64,000 nt of DNA, taken from positions 1,054,001 through 1,118,000 of the forward strand of contig CAWIFQ010000005.1 of assembly GCA_963835495.1 (NCBI GenBank), written 5' to 3'. This DNA is from Acaudatibacter sp963835495. GTDB taxonomy: Bacteria > Pseudomonadota > Alphaproteobacteria > Caulobacterales > Caulobacteraceae. A program made the position numbers and the translations under genes. The notes below the pieces were generated by a model, which did no database searches, was not told the DNA's origin, and worked only from the letters and a program-made list of their open reading frames with translations. The stretch's first letter is position 1, and the number at the start of each line of letters is the position of its first letter. Below, one piece after another: positions 35,301 to 43,269 of the stretch.

Positions 35301-35570
35301 ACCACCCTGGCGATGATGGCCGGGATGTTCCCGACGGCGATGGGCTTTGGCCAGGGTTCCGAGTTCCGCCAGCCGATGGCGGTCGCGGTGATCGGCGGCC
35401 TGATCACGTCGACCCTGCTCTCGCTGATCCTGGTGCCGGTGGTCTACGAGTTCGTCGACGACTTCGAGGCCTGGCTGACGCCGATCTTCCGCCCGTTCAT
35501 CACGCCGAAGGAGCTGCCGCCCGAGCCCGCGATCGCCGGCGCGGCGTCGCACCGGCCGGCGGCGGAGTAG
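32388..35570 (+). CDS. RND multidrug efflux transporter (HAE1 family)
   Basis: 1060 residues, full length for AcrB/MexB-type pumps. Starts with the usual ISAWAIRNPTPVAVLFIALV; motif YGSLPIKNYPNVEFPVVIV; DDAIVEIENIEKRVYAGM in TM4 with the proton-relay aspartates; PVSFMPGIPGQFFKEFGLTV; and late LLVEYAIEREREGASQREAL. A glycine run (GSGGGGGGGPGAVF) lies in a periplasmic loop near residue 605. Drug/proton antiport across the inner membrane, with the two preceding gene products. Substrate unknown. Confidence 0.94.
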   Translation: MITSKQLRISAWAIRNPTPVAVLFIALVIVGLFSYGSLPIKNYPNVEFPVVIVDVTQSGAAPSQLKTQVTRPVEDALAGIADVQDVASTVSQGESSTRLQFNLGTNMIKATDDVRAKVDAVRNQLPREIDPPTVSRFDFDDQPIITYAVSTARGKSMSDAELSWVVDNDISRLLQGVEGVGQVSRTGGVDREINVTIDPVRMAAQGVTAPQINQALSSVSQDAAGGRVQVGGREQTLRVLGAAISVDQIRNLALPGTGGRYIKLSDVADVGDGTAEVRSEAKFDGRPVVAFQVTKNKEASDVRTEDGVDAALRGMICDAQGVPANKGDVCVRKIVSQVDATRGSFNATRETMLEGMALAALVVWLFLRDWRATAVTAVAMPVSLIPVFGFMALVGFSLDLVSLLALTLVIGILVDDAIVEIENIEKRVYAGMRPYAAAMEGADQIGLAVVATTSAIVVVFLPVSFMPGIPGQFFKEFGLTVSVAVLFSLVVARLLTPLLAAYFLKPKSPKPRGPLPKVYVKSLEWALDHRILSVIAGGLIFFLSMFLAIAVVPKGLQPEGNPDYYQVDADTPSGSTIDDTRQAVTGLANLLARQPETAHVFTAVGSGGGGGGGPGAVFASGVTSGVAVAVLKPDRTAKVPQIRDRMRSDLHAIPDARVTFANEGFGGSTVQIPLSSDSGEGLEAAALELQREITGLHTLADPRPATSPPAPEIIIRPRADDAARLGVASDTIAQVARIATVGDIDANVAKLDIGDRRIPIRVRLPDSARSDLPTLENLRVPTASGGLTTLGSVADVYFQAGPAQITRYNRRDDIIVLADLANGAKLSDAYAEIKNLPIMRDLATKYPGVIYETNFSNQQAQNQLFGGFVVAILAGIGLVYGVMVLLFGSFFKPITILLALPLSIAGAMVALLLWHSELSIPSMIGLFMLMGISAKNSILLVEYAIEREREGASQREALMEACRERARPIVMTTLAMMAGMFPTAMGFGQGSEFRQPMAVAVIGGLITSTLLSLILVPVVYEFVDDFEAWLTPIFRPFITPKELPPEPAIAGAASHRPAAE

Positions 35571-35651
35571 GCCGAGGTTTCTCAGGCCGCACCGCCGCTG
35601 ACCGCATCGCCCCTGCTCGCCGGACGACGCGAGCAGCTCGCCACCCGGATC

Positions 35652-36737
35652 ATGTTCTTCGTCATCGGCTTCGCGGCCGGGGCGTGGGCGCCGCTGGTGC
35701 CGTTCGCCAAGCAGCGGCTGGCGCTCGATGACGGCGGGCTCGGCCTGCTGCTCGTGTGCCTCGGCCTCGGCTCGATCGTCGCCATGCCCCTGGCTGGGGC
35801 GCTCGCCGCCCGGATCGGCTGCCGGCGCGTGCTGATCGCGACCGCGGCGCTGGCCTGCCTGGTGTTTCCGCTGCTGGCGACGACCAGCTCGGTTCCGCTG
35901 TTCGCCGCCGCGCTGCTGCTGTTCGGGGTCGGCATCGGCTCGCTCGACTGCGTCATCAACGTCCAGGCGATCGTCGTCGAGCGCAGCAGCGGCAAGGCGA
36001 TGATGTCGGGCTTCCACGCGCTGTTCAGCCTGGGCGGGTTCGCCGGCGCGGGCGCGGTGAGCGTCCTGATCGGCATGAACGTCACGCTGCTTGGCGTCGG
36101 CCTCGCGGTCGCGGCCCTGATGGCGCTGGCGACGGCGGTTTCGACGCCGGGCCTGCTGTCGAACCGGGCCGAGGACCACGCCGCCCCGTTCATCGCGCCG
36201 CGCGGCGTCGTGTTGCTGATCGGCGCGTTCTGCTTCGTCGTGTTCCTCGCCGAAGGCTCGGCGCTGGACTGGAGCGCGGTGTTCCTGCGCGCCGCCCGCC
36301 ACGTCGCGCCGGCCGAGGCCGGCCTGGGCTATGTCGCGTTCGCCGTCACGATGACCGGTGGGCGGCTGGCCGGCGACCGCTGGGTGACCCGGCTCGGGCT
36401 GCGCCGCGCGGTGATCGTCGGCGCCGGCGTCGCCGCGGCCGGCCTCGCCTTCGCGACGCTGGCGCCAGGCTGGCCCTCGACCGTGATCGGCTATGCCCTG
36501 GTCGGCGCCGGCTGCGCCAACATCGTGCCGGCGCTGTTCACCGCGATCGGCCGCCAGACCGTGATGCCGGAGAGCCAGGCGGTGCCGGCCGTGTCGGTCA
36601 TGGGCTACGCCGGCATCCTGGCCGGCCCCGCGGCGATCGGCCTGGTCGCCAGCGTGACCAGCCTGACGGCGGCGCTGCTGGTGGTCGCGGCGTTGCTGGC
36701 GGTCGTGGCGATCGCCGCGACGCGGCTACGGGTCTGA
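35652..36737 (+). CDS. MFS transporter, YbjJ-like
   Basis: 361 residues, about 12 membrane segments, with GAWAPLVPFAKQRLALDDGG in the first loop, as in YbjJ-type major facilitators. The ATG at 35652 leaves no residues before the first helix; the same frame is open upstream to 35571 (SPLLAGRREQLATRI precedes the ATG) without a standard start, so the true start may be CTG or the 5' end may carry an error. It follows the RND gene by 81 bases and may be read from the same transcript. Confidence 0.8.
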   Translation: MFFVIGFAAGAWAPLVPFAKQRLALDDGGLGLLLVCLGLGSIVAMPLAGALAARIGCRRVLIATAALACLVFPLLATTSSVPLFAAALLLFGVGIGSLDCVINVQAIVVERSSGKAMMSGFHALFSLGGFAGAGAVSVLIGMNVTLLGVGLAVAALMALATAVSTPGLLSNRAEDHAAPFIAPRGVVLLIGAFCFVVFLAEGSALDWSAVFLRAARHVAPAEAGLGYVAFAVTMTGGRLAGDRWVTRLGLRRAVIVGAGVAAAGLAFATLAPGWPSTVIGYALVGAGCANIVPALFTAIGRQTVMPESQAVPAVSVMGYAGILAGPAAIGLVASVTSLTAALLVVAALLAVVAIAATRLRV

Positions 36738-36779
36738 CGTAAATGCCCGGCGGCGGCTGGCGCGCTCCAGGGGTGGCCT

Positions 36780-38022
36780 CTAGCGCCTCACCGTCTCGAT
36801 CGTCAGGTGCGACAGCGACGGAAATCGTTCCAGCCGCTGGCGATAGAAGTCGGGCTCGCGCGAGGACACGGTCGCCACGCAGACGATGGCCCCCAGATGG
36901 CCCGGTCCCAGCCGCCAGAGGTGAAGGTCCGCCACGACGTCGCCGCACGCCTCTATCGTCTGACATATCCGGGCGGCCAGACGTTCGTCCGGATTCATGT
37001 CGAGCAGGATGGCCGCGGTGTCCTTGACCAGTCCGTAGGACCAGCTGGCGATGACCACCGCCCCAATGAGCCCGGCCAACGGATCCATCCACAGCCATCC
37101 GAAAAGGCGGGCGAGCAGCAGCCCGGCAATGACCAGCACCGAGACGGCGGCATCCGCCGCCACGTGGATGATCGCGGCGCGCATGTTGTTGTCGCGGCCG
37201 TGCGCGGCGTGGACGTGACCATGTTCCTCGAAATGCAGCACCTGCTCCGCCTCGTCGCCGACGCGCAGGCGGGCCGTGAACGCGTGGGGCTCGGGGATGT
37301 CATCGAGCGACTCGATGTACGCGCCGCGATCCGCGAACTGGAACGTCTGTCGCATGCCGTCAGGGCGTTCCGTCTCCAGCGTCACGAGGGCCGCAGGCTG
37401 TGGGCGTTCGTCCTCCCACTCGAGCCGAAAGCGCGGCGGCGCGCCTGCCTCGAAGATGCTCAGGACGGCGGGCCCGGCGCCCGTGGCGACCGCGAGAGTT
37501 CTCGTCGTGGTCATGAGCGTGCTCGCCGTGGCCGTGGCCGTGGTGGTGATGCCCGCCGCTGCTGAGCAGCCAGGCGCTGGCGAGGTTCACGCAGAGCCCG
37601 ACGACCGCAATGGGGATCGCCTGGCCGAAATGGATCGCGACCGGGTGGGCGAAGCGGATGACCGCCTCGTAGGCGATCAGCAGCGAGATCATCGCGAGGA
37701 CGATCGCACTGGTGAACCCGGCGAGATCGCCGAACTTGCCGGTCCCGAAGGTGAAGCGCCGGTCCTCGGCGTGTTTGCGCGAATAGGTGTAGGCGAGCGC
37801 GGCCAGCAGCAGCGCACCCGCGTGGGTGGACATGTGAAGCCCGTCGGCGACCAGGGCGATGGACCCAAAGATCAGGCCACCGACGATCTCGGCGACCATC
37901 ATCGCGCTGCACAGCCAGATCACCGCCCAGGTCCGCCGCTCGCTCGCCTCGTGAGCCGCGCCCAGGAAGACGTGGGTGTGTCCTCGCTCGTCCGACGCCT
38001 GCGACATGTGGCTGGCTTTCAC
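36780..38022 (-). CDS. dmeF: Cation diffusion facilitator, DmeF-type Co/Ni efflux; frameshifted
   Basis: The N-terminal half has four helices with SIALVADGLHMSTHAGALLL (HxxxD/ DxxH metal site region) and a His-rich loop (SSGGHHHHGHGHGEHAHDHD). Near 37500 one extra base shifts the frame. The rest is in the next frame: a DmeF-type insert domain (VLSIFEAGAPPRFRLEWEDE, IESLDDIPEPHAFTA), then HGRDNNMRAAIIHVAADAAV with the second metal site, and the cytoplasmic C-terminal domain. About 413 residues when repaired. Exports Co2+/Ni2+ using the proton gradient. Overlaps dmeR by 4 bases. Confidence 0.85.
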
Positions 38023-38294
38023 TTCAGGTAAGTGCGGATGACCGCCATGAGCTCTTCCGCCGAGGCGGTGTTCAGCGCGTCTGGATGTTTCTCCAGATCG
38101 ACGAGGTGGGTGAGGATGTGTTCCTCGACCACTTCGGCCATCAGGCCGGCCATCGCGCCGCGGACGCCGGCGATCTGATGCATCACCGTCTCGCAGCCCG
38201 CTTCAGTCTCCAACGCCCGCTCGATCGCCTCGACCTGACCGCGGATGCGCCTGACGCGGGCTAGCAGTCGCTGCTTCTCTCGGATCGTGTGCAT
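38019..38294 (-). CDS. dmeR: Metal-responsive repressor of the CsoR/RcnR family
   Basis: 91 residues, all-helical DUF156 protein. The residues His2, Cys34, His59 and His63 line up with the Ni/Co ligands of RcnR (His3, Cys35, His60, His64), so nickel/cobalt sensing rather than Cu(I) or formaldehyde sensing is predicted. DNA binding is through the basic first helix (KQRLLARVRRIRGQ). It is co-transcribed with dmeF (4-base overlap) and would repress the pair until metal binds. A perfect palindrome 8 bases before its start is the likely operator. Confidence 0.88.
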   Translation of the reverse strand: MHTIREKQRLLARVRRIRGQVEAIERALETEAGCETVMHQIAGVRGAMAGLMAEVVEEHILTHLVDLEKHPDALNTASAEELMAVIRTYLK

Positions 38295-38302
38295 GCGCTC
38301 AT

Positions 38303-38324
38303 ATAGGATAGGCGCCTATCCTAT
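38303..38324. promoter_or_regulatory. 22-bp perfect palindrome, likely DmeR operator
   Basis: The half-site ATAGGATAGGC is followed at once by its exact reverse complement. It ends 8 bases upstream of the dmeR ATG, so a bound repressor would cover the −10 or start region. The A/T-rich flanks with a GC centre are like operators of RcnR/DmeR-type regulators. Confidence 0.7.
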
Positions 38325-38558
38325 GTCGAGTTCGGCCCGCCGTGCCCGCCTTGACCGCGATTCAATCGCGTGGGCTGCTTCGACCGGCGGCCTCTATGGA
38401 CGCCGGGTCTTTGACACCGTTGATCGTTAGAAAGCTGGCGACCGCCCGCGCGCCTTAGCCCGCCGCCACAATTCAGGCGCCGTTATTATCGGCGATTATC
38501 GGTGTTGCGACGCGCCTGAAACAGCCGGGTCCAGCAGAAAAGCTGCTGCCGGGGCCCG

Positions 38559-38879
38559 CTAGACGTCGGTCTTGGTGATTTTGCCCACCTGCAGGCGGCG
38601 GTCGTCGCGGCCGGAGAACTCGGTCTGGAGGTAGGTATTGCGGGCGGTGTCCAGCACGTTCTGGCCGCCGCGCAGGCCGCGGACGCGCGCTTCCTGGGCC
38701 GCGATGTGGGCGGCGAGGTTGGTCGGCGGCTGGGTCGGCGCGGCGGGCGGGTCGGCCGGGCCGACGGTGATCGAGACGTTGAACGCCGGCGTCGCATCCT
38801 CGCCGCGACCGACGGACATGCGCGAAGATTCGCGGCGGATCGGCCGGATGGATCGGATCGGTGCAATCGCTCCCGTCAT
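38559..38879 (-). CDS. Hypothetical protein
   Basis: 106 residues if started at ATG 38879; ATG 38819 is also possible, and the frame is open further up with a hydrophobic stretch (LWTCGALLALIASMTGAIA) that could be a signal peptide starting from a non-standard codon. The body is Pro-rich (VGPADPPAAPTQPPTN), then helical (LAAHIAAQEARVRGLRGGQN), ending RRLQVGKITKTDV. I do not recognise it. It lies 41 bases after rnhA on the same strand. The 234 bases between it and dmeR (38325–38558) hold only small hairpins (for example CAGCAG/CTGCTG near 38535). Confidence 0.45.
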   Translation of the reverse strand: MTGAIAPIRSIRPIRRESSRMSVGRGEDATPAFNVSITVGPADPPAAPTQPPTNLAAHIAAQEARVRGLRGGQNVLDTARNTYLQTEFSGRDDRRLQVGKITKTDV

Positions 38880-38920
38880 GGACGCGATCAGAGCAAGAAG
38901 CGCGCCGCACGTCCACAGGT

Positions 38921-39379
38921 TTAGCGCTTGCCTTCGATCTCCTCCAGGCCGCGAGTGGCCAGGCTGTCGGCGCGCTCGTTGAACTCGTGGCCGGCGTGGC
39001 CCTTGACCCAGCGCCAGTCGACCTGGTGGCGCAGCCGCGCCTCGTCCAGCCGCCGCCAGAGATCCTCGTTCTTCACCGCGCCCTTGCTCATGGTGCGCCA
39101 GCCGCGCGCCTTCCACAGCGACAGCCACTGGGTGATGCCGCTCTGCACGTACTTGCTGTCGGTGTGCAGCTCGACCTGGCAGGGCCGAGTCAGGGCGTCG
39201 AGCGCCTCGATCGCGGCGGTCAACTCCATCCGGTTGTTGGTGGTGGCCGCTTCGCCGCCCCAGATCTCCCGCTCGCGCTCGCCGAACATCAGCACAGCGC
39301 CCCAGCCGCCGGGACCGGGATTCCCGCGGCAGGCGCCGTCGGTGTAGATCAGCACTTTCGGCAGGCCGACCGTCGTCAC
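38921..39379 (-). CDS. rnhA: Ribonuclease HI
   Basis: 152 residues from GTG 39379. Catalytic acids are seen in IYTDGACRGNPGPGGWGAVL (Asp), NNRMELTAAIEAL (Glu), HTDSKYVQSGIT (Asp) and FNERADSLA (Asp), and the basic handle WKARGWRTMSKGAVKNEDLW is present. Cleaves RNA in RNA:DNA hybrids. The start overlaps the thrB stop (GTGA), so the two are translationally coupled. Confidence 0.96.
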   Translation of the reverse strand: MTTVGLPKVLIYTDGACRGNPGPGGWGAVLMFGEREREIWGGEAATTNNRMELTAAIEALDALTRPCQVELHTDSKYVQSGITQWLSLWKARGWRTMSKGAVKNEDLWRRLDEARLRHQVDWRWVKGHAGHEFNERADSLATRGLEEIEGKR

Positions 39380-40335
39380 GGCGCGGCTTCGAACAGGGTG
39401 ACGCCCGCGCGGTGCACCGCCAGCTTGCGCTCGTACTCCATCGGGTCCTTCGGCTTGACCAGCGCCCCGGGCGGGGTGGCGCGCCAGTCGGCCAGCCGGG
39501 TCAGGAAGAAGCGCAGCGCCGCGCCGTGGGCCAGGATCGGCAGCGCCGCCCGTTCCTCCGGCGACAGCGGCCGGCGGCTCTCGTAGCCGGCGAGGAAGGC
39601 GCGGGCGGCGGTGACGTTGAAACTGCCGTCCGGCTCGAAGCACCAGGCGTTGAGGGCCACGCCGATGTCGTAGGCCAGCGCGTCGAAAGCGGCGAAGTAG
39701 AAGTCGAACGCCGCCGAGAAGCGGCCTTCGCGGAAGAAGACGTTGTCCGGGAAATAGTCGGCGTGGATCACGCCCTCGGGCAGGCCGTGCGGCCAGGCGG
39801 CGGCGAGGTGGGCCAGGTCGCCCTCGATCACCGCGGCCAGGCCCGGCTTCATCGCCTCCGCCTCGGCCCGCAGCGGCGCGAACAACGGCGCCCAGGCCGC
39901 CTGGCCGAGGTCGTTGGCGCGCCGGCCGGCGAAGTCCGCGCCGGCCTGGTGCAGCCAGGCCAGGCCCCGGCCGGCCTCGCGGCAGTGGTCGGGGCTCGGG
40001 CGGCGCACCGAGATGCCGGTCAGGAACGAGACGATCGCCGCCGGCTTGCCGCGCAGGTCGCCCAGCAGGCGGCCGCCCCGATCGGCGATCGGCGTCGCGC
40101 TCGGAAAGCCGTGCTGCGCCAGGTGCAGCATGAAGCCAAGGAAGAACGGCAGGTCTTCGGCGCGCACGCGGCGCTCGTAGATGGTCAGGAAGTACCGGCC
40201 ACGGTCGGTCTCGAGCAGGAAGTTGGAGTTCTCCACCCCTTCGGCGATGCCCTTGAACGAGATCGGCGTTCCCAGGTCGTAGCGGGCGAGGAACGCCTCC
40301 AGCTCGGCGTCGCTGATGTCGGTGTAGACCGCCAC
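39376..40335 (-). CDS. thrB: Homoserine kinase (type II, APH-like)
   Basis: 319 residues from GTG 40335. A protein-kinase/aminoglycoside-phosphotransferase fold: GIAEGVENSNFLLETDRGRY at the nucleotide loop, GVIHADYFPDNVFF as the catalytic HxDxxxxN, and AAFDFYFAAFDALAYDIGVA as the metal-binding Asp segment. Phosphorylates homoserine for threonine synthesis (with thrC at 61–62 kb). A palindromic element begins 3 bases upstream of the start, so only GAG separates it from the GTG, which leaves no normal room for a ribosome binding site outside the repeat. Confidence 0.94.
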   Translation of the reverse strand: MAVYTDISDAELEAFLARYDLGTPISFKGIAEGVENSNFLLETDRGRYFLTIYERRVRAEDLPFFLGFMLHLAQHGFPSATPIADRGGRLLGDLRGKPAAIVSFLTGISVRRPSPDHCREAGRGLAWLHQAGADFAGRRANDLGQAAWAPLFAPLRAEAEAMKPGLAAVIEGDLAHLAAAWPHGLPEGVIHADYFPDNVFFREGRFSAAFDFYFAAFDALAYDIGVALNAWCFEPDGSFNVTAARAFLAGYESRRPLSPEERAALPILAHGAALRFFLTRLADWRATPPGALVKPKDPMEYERKLAVHRAGVTLFEAAP

Positions 40336-40337
40336 CT

Positions 40338-40412
40338 CTAGTGTCCCGATTCCGAAGTTCCTAAGTGCATATGGCAGGCTCCGTTGAACTTCGGAATCGA
40401 TAAGGACACTAG
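40338..40412. repeat. Palindromic element 1 (CTAGTGTCC ends) abutting thrB
   Basis: 75 bases with terminal CTAGTGTCC and GGACACTAG, and inner arms GATTCCGAAGTTC / GAACTTCGGAATC. The centre contains a short AT-rich CATATG. It looks like a small mobile or REP-type palindrome. Confidence 0.7.
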
Positions 40413-40423
40413 CAAGTTATTGT

Positions 40424-40504
40424 CTCTAGTGTGCTTTCTTGGATTTGAGGTTCGCGCAGCGCCCGATCCATGAACTTGCGAACCTCAGATCCAGCACACT
40501 AGAG
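40424..40504. repeat. Palindromic element 2 (CTCTAGTGTGC ends) overlapping the VOC gene stop
   Basis: 81 bases with ends CTCTAGTGTGC and GCACACTAGAG and inner arms TTGAGGTTCGC / GCGAACCTCA. It shares the CTAGTGT tip with the neighbouring element but has a different core. The TAG at its right tip serves as the stop codon of the VOC gene. Confidence 0.7.
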
Positions 40505-40933
40505 CTCCGGTGGCGCGCTGCGGCGGGCCGGGTCGACCGGGCTCATCAGCCCGACCGGATTGCCGTCCGGGTCCTCGACGATGGCGTACCTGGCCCCCCA
40601 GAAGGCGTCGTAGGGCGGCTGCAGGCCCTGGACGCTCTCTTCCAGCAGGCTGGTCCAGAGCGTGTCGACGGCCTCCCGGCTCTCCAGCTCGACGCCGATC
40701 ACCACCCGGCCCCGCTCGGCCGCGAAGCCCTGGTTGTAGGCGTGAGCGAGGCGCCGGCTGTCGAACTCGAGCTCGACCGGGCCCTCGGTCGCGGCCTTGG
40801 CGTGGTGAGCGTGGCCGCTGACTTCCCAGACGGCGCCGGCCGGGATGTCGAGCCCGAGCCGGCGATAGAAGCCGAGGCTCGCGGTCATGTCGTGGACGAC
40901 GAGATTGATCTGGCTGAACCGCGCCGCGGCCAT
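40499..40933 (-). CDS. VOC (glyoxalase/bleomycin-resistance) family protein
   Basis: 144 residues with the paired βαβββ pattern: FSQINLVVHDMTASLGFYRR LG at the N-terminus and YAIVEDPDGNPVGLMSPVDP at the C-terminus, including EDPDGN as the usual second-half metal/substrate loop. Substrate unknown. The stop codon lies within palindromic element 2. Confidence 0.87.
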   Translation of the reverse strand: MAAARFSQINLVVHDMTASLGFYRRLGLDIPAGAVWEVSGHAHHAKAATEGPVELEFDSRRLAHAYNQGFAAERGRVVIGVELESREAVDTLWTSLLEESVQGLQPPYDAFWGARYAIVEDPDGNPVGLMSPVDPARRSAPPEL

Positions 40934-41064
40934 CGTCGTCCTCCTTCGCGAAATCCGCGCCCCGCATCGCGCGGCCGGGGGCAGCGGGTCAAGCGGCTAG
41001 AGGCGCGGTGATGGACAGTCCGCGCCTTCTGCGCCAGCTTCACCGTCAAAACCGGAGCATCGCC

Positions 41065-41508
41065 ATGGCGCGATTCGGGGAAGCGCGGTTCGGCAAAGCG
41101 CGATTTGCGGCGCTGCTGATCGTCCTGGCGTTGGCGGCCTGCAAGCCGGCGGCGGCGCCGCAGCTCGACCCGGACGCCGAGGTCATCGCCCGGCAGTTCT
41201 TCGAAGAGGTCAAGAGCGGAACCGACCTGAACGCCGACGTCCACATGGCCCGCGAGCTGAAAAACCCGACCTCGGAGGAACAGCTGGCCCTGTTCCGCTC
41301 GATGATCCCGGACGAGCCGGCGCGCTCGATCGATCTGGAGTCCTGGGACGCCAAGACCGACGCCACCGGCACGACCACCCGGCTGACCATCAACTACGGC
41401 TACAGCGACCGCACCCTCGTGGCTCAGACGGCGCTGTTCAAGTCGCCCAGCGGCGCGGACCCGGTGATCGTCGGCTTCCAGATCACCACCAGGCCGGTGG
41501 CCAGCTAG
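41065..41508 (+). CDS. Hypothetical lipoprotein
   Basis: 147 residues from ATG 41065 (GGAG 8 bases upstream). After MARFGEARFGKARF a hydrophobic stretch ends in the lipobox LALAAC. The mature part (PDAEVIARQFFEEVKSG … DATGTTTRLTINYGYS) is an α+β domain like those of NTF2-like or small periplasmic lipoproteins. Not recognised further. It converges with the oxidase gene, with 6 bases between stops. Confidence 0.6.
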   Translation: MARFGEARFGKARFAALLIVLALAACKPAAAPQLDPDAEVIARQFFEEVKSGTDLNADVHMARELKNPTSEEQLALFRSMIPDEPARSIDLESWDAKTDATGTTTRLTINYGYSDRTLVAQTALFKSPSGADPVIVGFQITTRPVAS

Positions 41509-41514
41509 GCCGAG

Positions 41515-42924
41515 TCAGAACAGCACCCGCGGGTTCATGATCCGCTTCGGGTCGAGCGCGGCGCGGATCGCCCGCTGCGCCGCCACTTCGACCGGGCTCT
41601 TGTAGGCCAGCGCCTCGGCCGTCTTCATGGTCCCCAGCCCGTGCTCGGCCGAGATCGAGCCCTCCAGCGACATGACGATGTCGTGCACCAGGTGCGAGGC
41701 CTCGTCGCGGCGCGCGTTGTGGATCGCCGGATCGCCGCCCGGGGCGGAAAGTACGTCGTAGTGGATGTTGCCGTCGCCGACGTGGCCGAACGCGTCGATC
41801 CGCACGCCCGGCCAGCGCGCCTCGAGCGCGGTTCCGGCCAGCTCGAGGAACTCGGCGATGCGCGAGACCGGCACCGCGACGTCGTGCTTCCAGGCCGCGC
41901 CCTCGCTCTTCTGCGCCGCCGACTGGTTCTCGCGCAGGGCCCAGAACGCCTTCGCCTGGGTTTCGGTCTGGGCGATGGCGGCGTCCTGGACCAGGCCGCC
42001 TTCCATCGCCGCTTCCAGCAGCCGCTCCATCGCGCCTTCGGCCGCGCCGGGCTCGCCGCTGGCGATCTCGATCAGCGCGTACCAGGGCGGCCGGCTCTGC
42101 AGCGGGGCGCGGGCGCTGGGGATGTGGCGGATGGCCAGCTCCATGCCGAGCGCGCCGATCAGCTCGAAGCTCTCCACCGCGCCGCCGGAGACCTCCTTGG
42201 CCCGCGCCAGCAGCGCGACCGCATCGCCGGGACTGTCGACGCCGGCGATCGCCACCGCACGCGACGCCAGCACCGGGAACAGCTTCAGCGCCGCAGCTGT
42301 GACGACGCCCAGCGTGCCCTCGGCGCCGATCAGCAGCTGCTTGAGATCATAGCCGGTGTTGTCCTTGCGCAGGCGCTTGAGGCCGTTCCAGACCTCGCCG
42401 TTGGGCAGCACCGCCTCCAGGCCCAGCACCAGCTGGCGCATGGTCCCATAGCGCAGCACCGCGACGCCACCGGCGTTGGTGGAGATCAGGCCGCCGATCG
42501 TGCACGAGCCTTCCGAGGCGAGGCTGAGCGGGAAGCGCCGGCCGACCTTCGCCGCCGCCTCGTGCGCCTCGGCCAGGGTGAGGCCGGCTTCGACGATCAG
42601 CACGTCGTCGTCGACATTGGCCTCGCGCACCGCCCGCATCCGCTCCAGCGACAGCAGGATCTCGCCATCCGGGATCTGGCCGCCGACCAGGCCGGTGTTG
42701 CCGCCCTGGGGGGTGATCGCGGTCCCGGATTCGGCGCAGACGCCGACGATCGCCGCCACCTCGGCCGTGCTGCGCGGCAGCGCCAGCAGCGGCGTGGTCC
42801 CGCTCCAGCGGTCGCGCCACTCCACCAGCTTGGGCGCCAGCCGATCGGGGTCCTGGCTCCAGCCGCCCTCGCCCAGCACCGCCTTCAGGCGCGAGATCAC
42901 ATCGGCGGGGACGGCGAGGGTCAT
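41515..42924 (-). CDS. FAD-binding oxidoreductase (D-2-hydroxyacid dehydrogenase, GlcD/D2HGDH type)
   Basis: 469 residues. The PCMH-type FAD domain has ITPQGGNTGLVGGQIP and TIGGLISTNAGGVAVLRYGT, then QLLIGAEGTLGVVTAAALKL. The C-terminal cap has HVGDGNIHYDV, with metal-site histidines, and SAEHGLGTMKTAEAL, and it ends RIMNPRVLF. This is the D-lactate/glycolate/D-2-hydroxyglutarate dehydrogenase family, which oxidises a D-2-hydroxyacid to the keto acid. The exact substrate cannot be told. Divergent from vapBC. Confidence 0.9.
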   Translation of the reverse strand: MTLAVPADVISRLKAVLGEGGWSQDPDRLAPKLVEWRDRWSGTTPLLALPRSTAEVAAIVGVCAESGTAITPQGGNTGLVGGQIPDGEILLSLERMRAVREANVDDDVLIVEAGLTLAEAHEAAAKVGRRFPLSLASEGSCTIGGLISTNAGGVAVLRYGTMRQLVLGLEAVLPNGEVWNGLKRLRKDNTGYDLKQLLIGAEGTLGVVTAAALKLFPVLASRAVAIAGVDSPGDAVALLARAKEVSGGAVESFELIGALGMELAIRHIPSARAPLQSRPPWYALIEIASGEPGAAEGAMERLLEAAMEGGLVQDAAIAQTETQAKAFWALRENQSAAQKSEGAAWKHDVAVPVSRIAEFLELAGTALEARWPGVRIDAFGHVGDGNIHYDVLSAPGGDPAIHNARRDEASHLVHDIVMSLEGSISAEHGLGTMKTAEALAYKSPVEVAAQRAIRAALDPKRIMNPRVLF

Positions 42925-42959
42925 GGCGAGAAGATAGCTTCCCCCAGCGACCGTCGCCA

Positions 42960-42979
42960 GTATATACTCTGGGATATAC
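42960..42979. promoter_or_regulatory. Candidate VapBC autoregulatory operator
   Basis: Inverted repeat GTATAT…ATATAC with an 8-base spacer, 11 bases upstream of the vapB ATG and directly before GGAGG. Its AT-rich arms probably overlap the promoter. Confidence 0.5.
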
Positions 42980-42990
42980 GGAGGTCCGCA

Positions 42991-43269
42991 ATGGGCATCT
43001 TTATCAAGAACCCAAACGTGGAGCGGAAGGCGCGAGAGCTGGCCGCCCTAGAAGGCAAAACTCTAACGGCGGTGATCGAAGAGGCTCTCGATCAACAACT
43101 GGCCCGCTGTTCAAAGCCAGACGCCCGACCGACGTACGCCGAGATGCAGGCCGCAACCGATGAATTCCGTCGGAAGATCGGTCTCGATAAGATCAAGATC
43201 GAGCCGATGACGAAGCAGGACTGGGACGATCTCTGGCCGACGGGCATTCCTGAGATCGACAACGCGTGA
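42991..43269 (+). CDS. vapB: Type II antitoxin, VapB family
   Basis: 92 residues. The start MGIFIKNPNVERKARELAAL, then TLTAVIEEALDQQLAR, is the VapB/PSK transcription-factor pattern that forms a DNA-binding fold; the C-terminal tail (DKIKIEPMTKQDWDDLWPTG) would wrap the toxin. The ribosome binding site GGAGG is ideal. It overlaps vapC by 4 bases (GTGA). Confidence 0.9.
   Translation: MGIFIKNPNVERKARELAALEGKTLTAVIEEALDQQLARCSKPDARPTYAEMQAATDEFRRKIGLDKIKIEPMTKQDWDDLWPTGIPEIDNA

Noticed and set aside
32349..36302. 1317-codon leftward ORF
   Set aside because: Antisense shadow of the RND pump and MFS genes. Its translation is an Asp/Arg/His/Gln low-complexity string, as expected from opposite-strand reading of high-GC coding DNA.
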